Positions 34,908 through 46,224 of a DNA stretch of 64,000 nt are shown here, one piece after another. This DNA is from Caballeronia catudaia. Its GTDB lineage: Bacteria > Pseudomonadota > Gammaproteobacteria > Burkholderiales > Burkholderiaceae. The translations under genes and the position numbers were made by a program. Every line of letters begins with the position of its first letter. Position 1 is the first letter of the stretch. The notes beneath the pieces are model-generated. The model did no database searches, had not been told where the DNA came from, and worked only from the letters and a program-made list of their open reading frames with translations. Location of the stretch: assembly GCF_001544755.2 (NCBI RefSeq), contig NZ_FCOF02000004.1, forward strand, positions 124,001 to 188,000, in the 5' to 3' direction.

Positions 34908-35063
34908 GCGCGCGGTGTCCGCGACGAAGGGCTTCGGATCGCGTTTACTGGTTACCTGAAAATCCGCAAAAACGGTCATTTCAAAAAACCACCTCGACAC
35001 CTAATCTTCTCTTGCCGCGCCGATCTGGCGCACTGTTCGAACCCAGGCAAAGAGGATACGTCG

Positions 35064-35501
35064 ATGCAACCCCGTCTCGATTTCTACAAAGCCAGCCCCG
35101 CCGCGATCAAAGCCATGCTCGGCATCGAAGAGCGTATCGGCAAGTCGTCGCTCGAAAAATCGCTGACCGAACTGGTGCGCCTGCGTGCATCGCAGATCAA
35201 CGGCTGCGCGTTCTGCGTCGACATGCACACGGCGGATGCACGCAAGGGCGGCGAAACGGATCGGCGGCTGGCGACGGTGGTCGTGTGGCGCGAAACGCCG
35301 TTCTTCACCGACCGCGAGCGCGCCGCGCTGGAGTGGACCGAAGCGTTGACGCTGGTGTCGCAGGGCCGCGTGCCCGATGCCGTGTGGGAAGCCGTGAAGC
35401 CGCATTTCAGCGACGAGGAAATCGTCGACCTGACGCTGCTCGTCAACGCGATCAATAGCTGGAACCGCTTTTCGATCGCGTTTCGCAAAATGCCGGCGTG
35501 A
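35064..35501 (+). CDS. AhpD-like carboxymuconolactone-decarboxylase family protein
   Basis: This 145-residue protein has the AhpD-type active site CAFC followed by VDMHTADARK, plus RLRASQINGCAFC, in the all-helical CMD fold. Such proteins are small peroxidases or disulfide relays. GAGG seven bases before the ATG supports the start. Its position between hmp and the nnrS remnant suggests a role in nitrosative or oxidative stress. It does not share the hmp transcript, because a terminator lies between them. Confidence 0.9.
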   Translation: MQPRLDFYKASPAAIKAMLGIEERIGKSSLEKSLTELVRLRASQINGCAFCVDMHTADARKGGETDRRLATVVVWRETPFFTDRERAALEWTEALTLVSQGRVPDAVWEAVKPHFSDEEIVDLTLLVNAINSWNRFSIAFRKMPA

Positions 35502-35584
35502 TGACTTCGTGAGACGTTCTCATGTCGCCGGCGCGGGTTATTTCGTTGCTCGCTCGCGAGTGACGGTTTCATCGTGAGGATGTC

Positions 35585-36294
35585 ATGAAGATCGCAGAAC
35601 CCAACACCGTTTTCGTCGTGGCGCCGGAGCGGCGGCAGCCGGAACATCGGCGGCGCTTCGCGCCGTTCAATCTTGGCTTCCGGACGTTCTATCTGTGCGG
35701 CGCGGCGTTCGGCGCGGTGGCGCTGAGCGTGTGGCTGCTCGTGCTGTCGGGCGTGCCGGTCTTCGGCGGCTATTTGCTGCGCGCGGACCCGATTGGCTGG
35801 CACGCGCACGAGATGGTGTTCGGTTTCGCTGCGGCGATCGTCGCCGGGTTTCTGCTGACCGCCGTGCGCGCGCGGACCGGGCACGACACGGCAAAAGGCG
35901 CGACGCTCGCCGCGCTCGCGCTACTCTGGCTCGCGGGGCGCGTGCTCGTGTGGAGCGGCCAGGCGCTGCCGGCTGCGATCGTCGATAGCGCGTTCCTGCC
36001 CGTCGCCGCGTTCCTGCTGCTGCGCGTGCTCGTGAAAGCGGGCAACCGGCGCAATTACTTCATCGCGGTGGTGCTGCTTGCGTTCGGCGCGCTGAACGCG
36101 GCGGCGATATCGCGTGCTACGCGCTCGTGATGGCAGCGGGCGCACTGCGCGTGCTCGGGCCGCTCGCCGCGCCTTCATGGCATTCGACATGGATTTTCGC
36201 GGCCGGTATCGGCTGGGTGCTTGCATTCGCGCTCTATGTCGCCGCGTATGCTGCGCCACTCTTCAGGGCGCGCGAGGACGGCAAGCCAGGTTAA
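35585..36294 (+). pseudogene. nnrS: nnrS pseudogene with internal deletion and frameshift
   Basis: The first frame (35585-36130) encodes about 180 residues of NnrS with FNLGFRTFYLCGAAFG, the heme-copper-like GWHAHEMVFGF and five membrane helices, then stops after AAAISRATRS. In another frame, from about 36113 to a TAA at 36292-36294, lies the usual C-terminus of the family: LRVLGPLAAP, GWVLAFALYVAAYAAPL and the closing DGKPG. About 200 middle residues are missing. NnrS proteins of near 400 residues protect against NO stress. The gene is broken beside an intact norR-hmp pair. Confidence 0.8.
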
Positions 36295-36391
36295 GGTGAC
36301 GACGCTTTTTGACATCGTGACGAGCGCGTTCCGCGAGAATTCGCGCTCGGCTTTCCCTTTCCGATGTCACCATGAAACACCTTCGATTTCT

Positions 36392-36517
36392 TTGCGCCGC
36401 GCGGCGGCGCTCGTCGCCGTATCCCTCACGCTCGGCGGTTGCGGCCTCTTCGGCTGCAACGGCTTTGCGACCAATGGCGGCGGCTTCGGCGGCTGCAGCG
36501 TGGGCACGCGGTTCTGA
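36392..36517 (+). CDS. Small glycine-rich lipoprotein, possibly frameshifted start
   Basis: A 41-residue frame beginning at TTG 36392 encodes RRAAALVAVSLTLGGC, a clear lipobox, then GLFGCNGFATNGGGFGGC. The only nearby ATG (36372, MKHLRFL) is in another frame, so either TTG is used or one base is missing near 36390. A mature peptide of about 23 residues with three cysteines would be very small. Confidence in the reading frame comes from the lipobox alone. Confidence 0.5.
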   Translation: MRRAAALVAVSLTLGGCGLFGCNGFATNGGGFGGCSVGTRF

Positions 36518-36658
36518 ACGTCTTCCCCACCAATGCGGGGCTCGCTTCGTCTATCTCCTGAATATTCGCGGACTCCCCGCGCGAGCCGGGTTGGCCCGCG
36601 CGCCGCTCGCGGCCACACTACAGTCACTGGGCAACATCGACATCGACTGGAGATTGGC

Positions 36659-36835
36659 ATGAACGCTCACATCAGTCTGGCTCTGCTCGCTCTCGTATCG
36701 CCGGCTTGTGCGCTGGCCTTCGTCGCGCGGATCGCCAGCATCGACGCCCGCATGCCGCGCTTCGCGCATTGCGTCGCTCAGCGCCGCGCATCGAATCCGC
36801 GGCGTCATCTGCCTTCGTTTCGCGCGTCGCCGTAG
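36659..36835 (+). CDS. Possible 58-residue hypothetical protein
   Basis: A short frame begins at ATG 36659 with a good ribosome site (GGAG, six bases upstream). It opens with a hydrophobic stretch (HISLALLALVSPACALAFVA) and then becomes arginine-rich. The signal-like start is attractive, but the basic tail could be a chance frame in GC-rich DNA. Confidence 0.3.
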   Translation: MNAHISLALLALVSPACALAFVARIASIDARMPRFAHCVAQRRASNPRRHLPSFRASP

Positions 36836-36983
36836 AACGCCCGTCGTGCTGCCTGGATCACGGGGATTAGAGAGCGAGGAGACCACCTGCCGGCGGCACG
36901 ATAAAATCGCGCATCCGCAATGCGGCGCACACGCCGCATCATCATCAGTCGCAAAAAGCGGAGAGCGCGAGCTCGATAAGTAG

Positions 36984-37010
36984 AAAACGGGCGACACGCC
37001 GGGTCGCCCG
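36984..37010 (-). terminator. Terminator of the OFA-family carrier gene
   Basis: Read leftward, CGGGCGAC and GTCGCCCG form an 8-base stem with a 7-base loop followed by TTTT. It begins 11 bases after the carrier's stop codon. Confidence 0.7.
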
Positions 37011-37021
37011 CCTCAGCCGTA

Positions 37022-38338
37022 TCACTCCTTCACGATGGGCGTGTACGACATGTCCAGCGATGAAGCACGCGCATGCTTCTGCGTATGCGCATTACGCATC
37101 GGCTTCAGCACGAAGATCGCGAGCAACGCCGATACCGCCGCCATCCCCGACGCGAGCATGAACACCGCGTGCCAGCTTCCGGTCATCGTCGTGATGACGC
37201 TCGAGAACGGCACCAGCAGCGCGGCCGTGCCCTTCGCCGTATAGAGCAGACCCGCGTTGGTCGCCGCGAACTTCGGACCGAAGGTGTCGCCGCACGTTGC
37301 CGGGAAGAGGCTGTAGATCTCACCCCACGCGAAGAACACGATGCCGGTCAGCACGACGAACGCCACCGGATCATGCCCGTACCTCGACAGCGCGACGATG
37401 CCCACCGCTTCGATCGCGAACGCGATGAACATCGTGTTCTCCCGTCCGATGCGGTCCGACACCCAGCCGAAGAACGGCCGCGTCAGCCCATTGAGCACGC
37501 GGTCGATCGTGAGCGCGAAAGTCAGCGCGGGCAGCGTGAGACCGAGCAGCGACACGGGCGAATCGTGCAGGCCGAAGTCCTTCGCGATCGGCCCGAGCTG
37601 CGCGGTCGCCATCAGACCGCCGGCGGCCATCATCACGAACATCAGGTACATGACCCAGAAGATCGGCGACGCCAGCACCTGCTTCGGACTCGCGTTGTAG
37701 ACCGCGGCCTTGACCGTGCTCTTCACCGTCGCGAGCAATTGCGCGGGCGGTGCGTACAGCGCCATGCCGAGCAGGAACACGATGAGCCCCTGCCCGAGAC
37801 CGAACCAGAGGAAAGTCGATTCATAGCCGCTCGACTTGATCATGTGCGCGATCGGCACGACGGTCGCCGCCGAGCCCATGCCGAAGCCCGCCGCCGTGAT
37901 GCCCGCGGCGAGCCCGCGCCGTGCCGGGAACCACTTGAGCGCGTTGCCGACGCACGTGCCGTACACCGCGCCCGCGCCCACACCGCCAACCGCCGCCGCG
38001 AAGTACAGCAACGGCAGCGACGACGCCACCGAATTGAGCGCCCACGCGATCGCGCATAGAAGGCCGCCGCCCACGACGACCGGGCGCGGCCCGTACTTGT
38101 CGACGAGATAGCCTTCCACTGGCACGAGCCATGTTTCCGTCACGACGAAGATGGTGAAGGCGACCTGAATGGCCGCGCGTCCCCAGTGATACTTCTCGTC
38201 GATCGGGTTGACGAAGAGCGTCCAGCCGTACTGCATGTTGGCGATCATCGCCATGCAAATCACGCCGAAAACCAACTGCACCCACGGCGACGCCAGGCGC
38301 GACGCCTTGTCTTCGCGGTCCTTCTGGTTCATTCCCAT
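37022..38338 (-). CDS. MFS transporter, oxalate/formate antiporter (OFA) family
   Basis: This 438-residue protein has 12 membrane helices and the OFA-family pattern: a Trp/Gly-rich first helix (LVFGVICMAMIANMQYGWTLF), DKYGPRPVVVGG after helix 3, GAVYGTCVGNALKWFPARRG and WVSDRIGRENTMF. AAGGAGA six bases before the ATG at 38338 settles the start; the longer frame reads through the promoter. OFA carriers swap oxalate for formate or carry other monocarboxylates. No oxalyl-CoA genes are present. Transcription is probably controlled through the palindrome at 38419-38440. Confidence 0.88.
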   Translation of the reverse strand: MGMNQKDREDKASRLASPWVQLVFGVICMAMIANMQYGWTLFVNPIDEKYHWGRAAIQVAFTIFVVTETWLVPVEGYLVDKYGPRPVVVGGGLLCAIAWALNSVASSLPLLYFAAAVGGVGAGAVYGTCVGNALKWFPARRGLAAGITAAGFGMGSAATVVPIAHMIKSSGYESTFLWFGLGQGLIVFLLGMALYAPPAQLLATVKSTVKAAVYNASPKQVLASPIFWVMYLMFVMMAAGGLMATAQLGPIAKDFGLHDSPVSLLGLTLPALTFALTIDRVLNGLTRPFFGWVSDRIGRENTMFIAFAIEAVGIVALSRYGHDPVAFVVLTGIVFFAWGEIYSLFPATCGDTFGPKFAATNAGLLYTAKGTAALLVPFSSVITTMTGSWHAVFMLASGMAAVSALLAIFVLKPMRNAHTQKHARASSLDMSYTPIVKE

Positions 38339-38418
38339 GCCTGTCTCCTTGGCAAATCTGCCTTGTGTAATCGGACGCCGAACGGCGCCTCGCGCAACGC
38401 GTTTCCAAGCTGCGCCGC

Positions 38419-38452
38419 ATATACACAGTATGTGATATATCAAGTAAGTCAA
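38419..38452 (-). promoter_or_regulatory. Promoter with overlapping palindromic operator for the OFA carrier
   Basis: Read leftward, TTGACT (38452-38447) and TACTGT (38430-38425) are 16 bases apart. The near-palindrome ATATACACA-GTA-TGTGATATAT (38419-38440, plus strand) covers the -10 and part of the spacer, as expected for a repressor site. Its regulator is not in the window. Confidence 0.6.
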
Positions 38453-38536
38453 GCGAAAGAATTGGCGGGGTTTTCACTGATGCGAGCGGTCGTCGTAAGC
38501 ACTTGAAAGCTGCAGTGGCCAAGGCTTCGAACAGAC

Positions 38537-38570
38537 AAAAAAAAGCCCGGCAGAGAAAGCCCTGCCGGGC
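38537..38570 (-). terminator. Rho-independent terminator of the OprD-type porin gene
   Basis: Leftward, a perfect 9-base stem (GCCCGGCAG/CTGCCGGGC at 38545-38570) is followed by eight T (38544-38537). It terminates the porin transcript, 118 bases after its stop. Confidence 0.85.
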
Positions 38571-38687
38571 GATGAGCGTGGGCGAGACATGGCAATCCGC
38601 AGCACGCCCTCTCTTTATAAATGAAAGTTAAACGTAATGTAAACAGGTATTTTTGTAGGATTTACGCTGCGGTGAATTCGGCGTTTT

Positions 38688-40094
38688 CTAGAACACGTTG
38701 ACAGGCACGTTGACCATCAAACGGAACACGTCGCTCGAGCCGTCCGGATAGTACGCGCTGTTGCTGTGATGATGCATGTAGTAGAACTTGACCGACGTGT
38801 TCTTGAACTTGCCGTCCGGCACCGTGTAGCTCGGGATCACGCCGAATTCGTAGTGCGTGCCGTGGATCGGCTGACCGTCGATGATGTAATTCGCCGCCTG
38901 CGCCGTGCCGCTGTTGGCCATCGCGCTGCCATCGGCACCCCAGCCATAGGCGCTCCACATGGTGAGCTTGAGGCCCGGCACGCCGTACTGCTTCATGTTG
39001 AGCGTGTACGAGAGGCTCACTGATTTTTCGTGCGGCTGGTTGTAGTCCACGTCGAGCGAATTCGAGAGATAGTCGCCCGCGGATTGGCCCATGTAGTCGA
39101 ACGTCTGATCGCTGACGATCTGCTGGAACGCGAACTGCACCGTATGTGCGCCGTGTGTGCCGGCGAGCGCGAGCGAGTAAGCGTTGTTCGTGATCGGGCC
39201 TTGCCGCTTGTCGCCGATCGCGCCCGTGTAGTAGTAGTTCAGCGAGCCGGTCCACTGGATGCCCTTCGGATCGCCGATGCTCTGCGTCGCCGTCAGGTAG
39301 TACTGCTGCCACACCTCGTTCGCGACGCTGCCGTACAGCGACACGGAGGTATCGTCGCCGTGCGTCCAGTCGCCGCCGAAGTACGTGAACCGCGAGACGT
39401 GCGTGCCGCCGTATTCCGTCTTGAGACCGGTGACCGTCGTCATGCCGCGCGCGATCACGCCGTCGACCGTGCCGGCCTTCAGCGTGAGGTTCTTGATTTC
39501 GTCGCTTGCGAGTGAGAAGCCGCGATACGTCGGCGGCAACGCGCGGTTGTCGTGCGGCACGAGGAACGGGTTGTCGAAGAGTTGCTGACCGTACTTGAGC
39601 ACCGTGTTCGACACGCGCGCCTTGACGTCCCACACGCCCGGATAGGCCCACGCGAGCTGATTCGCGCCGCTCGGGTCCACGCTCGACGACACATGCACGC
39701 GATTGCCCGCGCCCTGCCCGCCGTTCAGCTTGAACGCGCCGAAGAGCGACACGTCGGCGCCCAGCCCGATCAGTCCTTTCGTATAGCCCGATTCGAATAC
39801 GGCCTGCGCGCCAAGCACCCACGCGTCTTTCTTGCCCGCGCCCTTGAACTCGTCATGCTCGGTGAAGGAGCGCAACAGCATATTCAAATGCGAATCCTCG
39901 ATGAAACCCTTCGCCTTCGTCTGATTGCTCACCGGCGCGTCCGCTTCGGTATTCGGCGGAGAATCCGGCGGCGCTTCGGTGTGGCGTGACGGCGGTTGAG
40001 TATCGGATTCATCGGCGTGCGCGGCGAACGCGGCGGCCATGACCCCGCTGAACAACAAAATCGATAGCGCGAGTGAACGTTTTTGTTTTATCAC
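38688..40094 (-). CDS. OprD-family outer membrane porin
   Basis: This 468-residue protein has a signal peptide (ALSILLFSGVMAAAFAAHAD) and a Pro/Thr-rich early segment. An OprD-type barrel follows: FIEDSHLNMLLRSFTEHDEF at the start, SNTVLKYGQQLFDNPFLVP in the middle, and a C-terminal strand ending VPVNVF. The start is a GTG at 40094 with GGAG eight bases upstream. OprD porins admit amino acids, peptides or aromatic acids. It lies downstream of, and on the same strand as, the opp importer, with 226 bases between, and may bring its substrate across the outer membrane. Confidence 0.9.
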   Translation of the reverse strand: MIKQKRSLALSILLFSGVMAAAFAAHADESDTQPPSRHTEAPPDSPPNTEADAPVSNQTKAKGFIEDSHLNMLLRSFTEHDEFKGAGKKDAWVLGAQAVFESGYTKGLIGLGADVSLFGAFKLNGGQGAGNRVHVSSSVDPSGANQLAWAYPGVWDVKARVSNTVLKYGQQLFDNPFLVPHDNRALPPTYRGFSLASDEIKNLTLKAGTVDGVIARGMTTVTGLKTEYGGTHVSRFTYFGGDWTHGDDTSVSLYGSVANEVWQQYYLTATQSIGDPKGIQWTGSLNYYYTGAIGDKRQGPITNNAYSLALAGTHGAHTVQFAFQQIVSDQTFDYMGQSAGDYLSNSLDVDYNQPHEKSVSLSYTLNMKQYGVPGLKLTMWSAYGWGADGSAMANSGTAQAANYIIDGQPIHGTHYEFGVIPSYTVPDGKFKNTSVKFYYMHHHSNSAYYPDGSSDVFRLMVNVPVNVF

Positions 40095-40320
40095 GAAAAG
40101 ATCTCCACTTATTGATTCAACTGCTGACGGCTTTATCGAAACTAAGGATTGCAAAACGCCCTGCTCGCAACGTCGATAAAAACGTCGGGGCATACGGGCT
40201 GTCGGGCAAACGGACGAAAGGCGGGGCGGCGCACGGGCCGCCTTGATCTGAAGACGTTATCTATTGCGGGGGCGTTGCTTCCTCGAATGTCATGGGTTTT
40301 GAATCAGCGCGGCTGAGCGG

Positions 40321-42283
<1,963 letters not shown>

Positions 42284-42286
42284 GAC

Positions 42287-43177
42287 TCACCTGTCCTTCG
42301 GATCGAGCGCGTCGCGCAGCCCGTCGCCGACAAAGTTGATGCAGTAAAGCGTGATCGACAGGAACGCCGCCGGGAACAGCAAAATCCACGGCGACGACTC
42401 CATTACGCCGACGCCGTCCTGGATCAGCACACCCCAGCTCGTCATCGGTTCCTGCACGCCGAGGCCGAGGAACGACAGCACGGACTCCGTGAGAATCACG
42501 GCGGGCACGGTGACAGTCGTGTAGATCGCGACGATGCCGAGCAGATTCGGCACCACATGCCGCGCGATGATGCGCCGCGTCGGCACGCCGATCGCGCGCG
42601 CCGCCTCGACGTATTCCTTCGAGCGGATCGAGAGCGTCTGGCCGCGCACGACGCGCGCCATGTCCATCCACGAAAAAATCGTGATGGTGATGACGACCAG
42701 ATAGAACTCGCGGCCGAGCAGCGTGACCATCAGGATCGCGATGAGCAGATACGGAATGGCGTACATCATGTCGACGATACGCATCATCGCGTTGTCGACA
42801 CGGCCGCCGACGAAGCCCGCGATCGCGCCCCACACGACGCCGAGCGTCACGGATGTCAGCGTGGCGAGCGCTCCTATCATCAGCGATACGCGGCCGCCGA
42901 TCAGACAGCGCACGAGCAGGTCGCGGCCGGTGTCGTCGGTGCCGAAGAGATGCCAGTTGGCGAGTGTGGGCGGCACGCTCGTCGCGTTCCAGTCGGTGGA
43001 ATCGAATGCGTTCGGCAAAAGCCACGGTCCGATGATGCACGCCAGCGTAATCAGCACGAGCAAGGCCAGGCTCACGACCGCGGCCTTGTTGCGCAGGAAA
43101 CGCGCGCGCGCGTCCTGCCACGGACTGCGGCCCGCGACAGCCCTTTCCAGCATGGGAGCAAGAGAAGCAGATTTCAT
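42287..43177 (-). CDS. oppC: Oligo/dipeptide ABC transporter permease (OppC-type)
   Basis: This 296-residue membrane protein has an N-terminal helix (VVSLALLVLITLACIIGPWLL) and a periplasmic loop with FGTDDTGRDL, the family's marker. The binding-protein-dependent permease motif is EYVEAARAIGVPTRRIIARH. The ATG at 43177 has GAGAGG upstream. It pairs with OppB to form the membrane channel. Confidence 0.92.
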   Translation of the reverse strand: MKSASLAPMLERAVAGRSPWQDARARFLRNKAAVVSLALLVLITLACIIGPWLLPNAFDSTDWNATSVPPTLANWHLFGTDDTGRDLLVRCLIGGRVSLMIGALATLTSVTLGVVWGAIAGFVGGRVDNAMMRIVDMMYAIPYLLIAILMVTLLGREFYLVVITITIFSWMDMARVVRGQTLSIRSKEYVEAARAIGVPTRRIIARHVVPNLLGIVAIYTTVTVPAVILTESVLSFLGLGVQEPMTSWGVLIQDGVGVMESSPWILLFPAAFLSITLYCINFVGDGLRDALDPKDR

Positions 43178-43188
43178 CGCGTGCCCTC

Positions 43189-44109
43189 TCAGTAGCGAAT
43201 CTTCGGATCGAGCCACGCGTAGGCGAGATCGACCAGCAGGTTGAGCAGCACGGCCACGACCGTCACGAGCACGACGAGACCGAGCACGAGCGTGTAATCG
43301 CGATTGGCCGCGCCGTTCACGATCAGCTTGCCGATGCCCGGCAGCGAGAACACCGACTCGGTGACGACCGCCGCCGTGATCGACGAAATCGCGAGCGGCC
43401 CGATCACCGATACGACCGGAATGAGCGTCGGTTTCAGCGCATGGCGCAGCACGATGGTCCGCATCGGCAAACCCTTCGCGCGCGCGGTGCGGATGTAGTT
43501 CGTGTTCAGCACTTCGATCAGGCTCGCGCGCGTCACGCGGCCAACCGTGGCGACGTTGATCATCACGAGCAGCGCGACGGGCAGCGCCATGTAGCGCAAC
43601 TGGAAGTCATTCCAGCCGCCCGCCGGCAGCCACTTCAGCAGGATCGCGAACACGAGGATCAGCACCGGTCCGAGCACGAACGACGGAAACGCATTGCCCG
43701 CGTTGCTGACGAGCATCAGCGCGTAGTCCGCGACGCTGTTGCGACGCAGCGCCGCCGCGATGCCGAGCCCGACGCCGATCAGAATCGCGAGCAGCATCGA
43801 CACGCCGCCGATCGTGAGCGACACCGGCAGCGCGCGCAGCACGAGATCGTTCACGCTCCAGTCGGCGTAGCGGAACGACGCGCCGAGATCGCCGTGCAAG
43901 AGGCCATCGAGATAGTAGAGATACTGCTTCCACAACGGCTCGCCGAGGTGATACTTCGCCTGAAGGTTGGCGAGCACTTCGGCGGACACCTTGCGCTCGC
44001 CGTCGAACGGACCGCCGGGCGTCGCGTGCAGCAGCAGATAGCAGACCGTGATGACGATCAGCAGCGTCGGCAGCGTGAGCAGCACGCGCCGTAGCGTGTA
44101 AGACCACAT
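43189..44109 (-). CDS. oppB: Oligo/dipeptide ABC transporter permease (OppB-type)
   Basis: This 306-residue protein has six membrane helices. It opens with TLRRVLLTLPTLLIVITVCY and carries GGPFDGERKV, LGASFRYADWSVNDL and the EAA-type loop TARAKGLPMRTIVLRHALKP. It ends with AYAWLDPKIRY, the standard C-terminus of OppB. It follows oppA by 18 bases. Confidence 0.93.
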   Translation of the reverse strand: MWSYTLRRVLLTLPTLLIVITVCYLLLHATPGGPFDGERKVSAEVLANLQAKYHLGEPLWKQYLYYLDGLLHGDLGASFRYADWSVNDLVLRALPVSLTIGGVSMLLAILIGVGLGIAAALRRNSVADYALMLVSNAGNAFPSFVLGPVLILVFAILLKWLPAGGWNDFQLRYMALPVALLVMINVATVGRVTRASLIEVLNTNYIRTARAKGLPMRTIVLRHALKPTLIPVVSVIGPLAISSITAAVVTESVFSLPGIGKLIVNGAANRDYTLVLGLVVLVTVVAVLLNLLVDLAYAWLDPKIRY

Positions 44110-44127
44110 GAGAAAGGCTCCTTTTCG

Positions 44128-45774
44128 TCAGTGCTTGACGATGTACAGATCCTTGCTGCCATAGTGATCCATCGGGTTCTTCAGCGAGTATCCGCCGACA
44201 TAGCTCTTCACGAGACGCGGCAAGCCGTATTGGAGAAGCGGCAGCATCGGATAGTCGTCCATCGCGATCTTCGCGGCCTGCGTCTGCAATTGCGTGCGCT
44301 TCGCGAGATCGGTGGTTTCGCCGGCTTCCTTGATGAGTGCGTCGGCCTTCGGGCTGCAACTGAAGTTGTCGTTTTGCTCGGATTTGCACTGCACTAGCGT
44401 GAGGAAGGTCGTTGCGTCGTTGTAATCGGCCACCCAGCCGTTGCGCGCGATCTGATAGTCGCCGCCATGACGCTTCTTCAGCAGCACCTTGAACTCCATC
44501 GACTCGATGTCCATCGTGAGGCCGAGCTTCGTCTTCCATTCCGACGCGACGAAGATCGCCATCTTCTTGTTGTAGTCGCTCGTGTTCATCGCGAAACGCA
44601 GCTTCGTGCCCGGCTTCACGCCCGCCTGTGCGAGCAGCTTCTTCGCTTCCTCGACGCGCTTCGCCATCGGCCACGCAGACCATTCGTAGTTCGACACGTC
44701 CGCGCCGCTCACACCCTTCGGCAGCAGGCCATAGAGCGGCGTCTGGCCATCGGCGGTCACGCGCTGCGCGAGCAGATCGCGGTCGATCACCATCGACAAC
44801 GCCTTGCGCACGCGCACGTCCTTCAACAGCGGATCGCGGTTGTTGAAGCTGTAATAGCGCGTGCCGAGGATCAGCGAGTTGCGGATGTCCTTCGGGAACT
44901 GCTGGCTGTATTTCGAGTACGTGCCGGTGGGCAACTGATACGTCATGTCGTTCTCGCCCGACTGGAACATTTTGACGTCGGTGTTCTCGTCCTCGATCGG
45001 CAGATAGGTGACCTGCGTCAGTTGAACGTTGGTCTTGTCCCAGTAGCTCGCGTTCTTCGACAGCACGAGCTTGCTGTTGACCTGCCAGTCCTTCAGCTGG
45101 AACGCGCCGTTGCTGACGATGTTGCCCGGCTTCGTCCAGTCCTTGCCGAATTTTTCGATGGTCGCGCGATGCACCGGCCCGAGGTTCGGATTCGACATCA
45201 GTTCCGGCAGGAACGGCACGGGGCCATCGGTTTTGACTTCGATCGTGCTCGCGTCGATGGCGCGCACGCCGAGCGCGGTGACAGGCTTCTTGCCCGCGAC
45301 GATATCCGCGCCGTTCAGCAGGAACGTTCCGTACACGCTCGCATATGACGACGCGGTTTTCGGATCGAGGAAGCGCTGGCAACCGTAGACGAAGTCGTTT
45401 GCGCTGACGGGATCGCCATTGGACCAGCGGGCGTTCTTGCGCAAATGGAAGATCCAGGTCGTGGCGTCTTTCTGCTCCCATTTCTCCGCCACGCCGGGCA
45501 CGACGGTTCCGTCCGAGTTCGTCGCGGTCAGGCTTTCGAACAGATCGCGCGCGACATTGGCCGCCACCACGGTTTCCACCAGCGCCGGATCGAGCGTTTC
45601 GACCTCGGAGCCGTTGTTGCGCACGAGCTCCTGCTTCGCGGCGAGCGCGACGCCGGACGGCACGATGGCGGCCGTCGCGATCGATGCGTTCAGTGCGGAA
45701 AGGGCGAGCAGCGCCGCAGCGGCGGCGAGCTTCGTGCGATGGATCGATGCGTGGGGAACGGCAAAAAACGTCAT
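44128..45774 (-). CDS. oppA: Peptide-binding periplasmic protein (OppA-type)
   Basis: This 548-residue protein has a signal peptide and the SBP family 5 fold. Typical stretches are SEVETLDPALVETVVAANVA, WSNGDPVSANDFVYGCQRFL, RYYSFNNRDPLLKDVRVRKA and GWVADYNDATTFL. It delivers peptides to OppBC. AGAGGA before the ATG supports the start. It is the first gene of the opp operon and diverges from a LysR gene. With the gamma-glutamyltransferase nearby, gamma-glutamyl peptides or glutathione are candidate substrates; that is inference. Confidence 0.92.
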   Translation of the reverse strand: MTFFAVPHASIHRTKLAAAAALLALSALNASIATAAIVPSGVALAAKQELVRNNGSEVETLDPALVETVVAANVARDLFESLTATNSDGTVVPGVAEKWEQKDATTWIFHLRKNARWSNGDPVSANDFVYGCQRFLDPKTASSYASVYGTFLLNGADIVAGKKPVTALGVRAIDASTIEVKTDGPVPFLPELMSNPNLGPVHRATIEKFGKDWTKPGNIVSNGAFQLKDWQVNSKLVLSKNASYWDKTNVQLTQVTYLPIEDENTDVKMFQSGENDMTYQLPTGTYSKYSQQFPKDIRNSLILGTRYYSFNNRDPLLKDVRVRKALSMVIDRDLLAQRVTADGQTPLYGLLPKGVSGADVSNYEWSAWPMAKRVEEAKKLLAQAGVKPGTKLRFAMNTSDYNKKMAIFVASEWKTKLGLTMDIESMEFKVLLKKRHGGDYQIARNGWVADYNDATTFLTLVQCKSEQNDNFSCSPKADALIKEAGETTDLAKRTQLQTQAAKIAMDDYPMLPLLQYGLPRLVKSYVGGYSLKNPMDHYGSKDLYIVKH

Positions 45775-46224
45775 GGGGAGTCCTCTTTGTTCGTCTCGTT
45801 TATCGCTTGCTGGTTTTTGTGGGCATTCGCGGCATTCGCGGTCGTTCGTGCATCGGCTTGTTTATCGCGATCAAGATAAACACACGCGCTGCGAAATTAG
45901 CAAAGCTAACAAAAAGCTTTCTGTCAACTGCCGACGCAGTGCGCCGACTGCGCGCTCGCTGCTCACGCCAATCGTTCTTTTCTTACGTGGCAGCTTTCAA
46001 TCGGCGCTTCAGGCTGGCGGCGAGTATTTCGCATCAATAAGACGGATGCCACTCACATGTGCTTATAGACACTAAATTTTTCGAATAGTCGTTCGAATTG
46101 TTGCATCTGCGCACTGTCGGTTCGCGGCGGCCGGTCAGGGATGCGGCAGCAAGTGTCTGTTTCCTATAAGATCGGCGTCGCCGCATCCACATGTTTTAAC
46201 AGTCGCCTCACAGCCGTCAGCAAG
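45775..46224. promoter_or_regulatory. Divergent control region between oppA and LysR gene
   Basis: These 450 bases contain no gene. Two symmetrical elements stand out: TTAGC-AAA-GCTAA (45897-45909), about 125 bases upstream of oppA, and a pair of TTCGAA hexamers (46080-46085 and 46092-46097) separated by 6 bases, about 130 bases upstream of the LysR gene. Either could be a LysR binding site controlling both directions. Confidence 0.5.
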
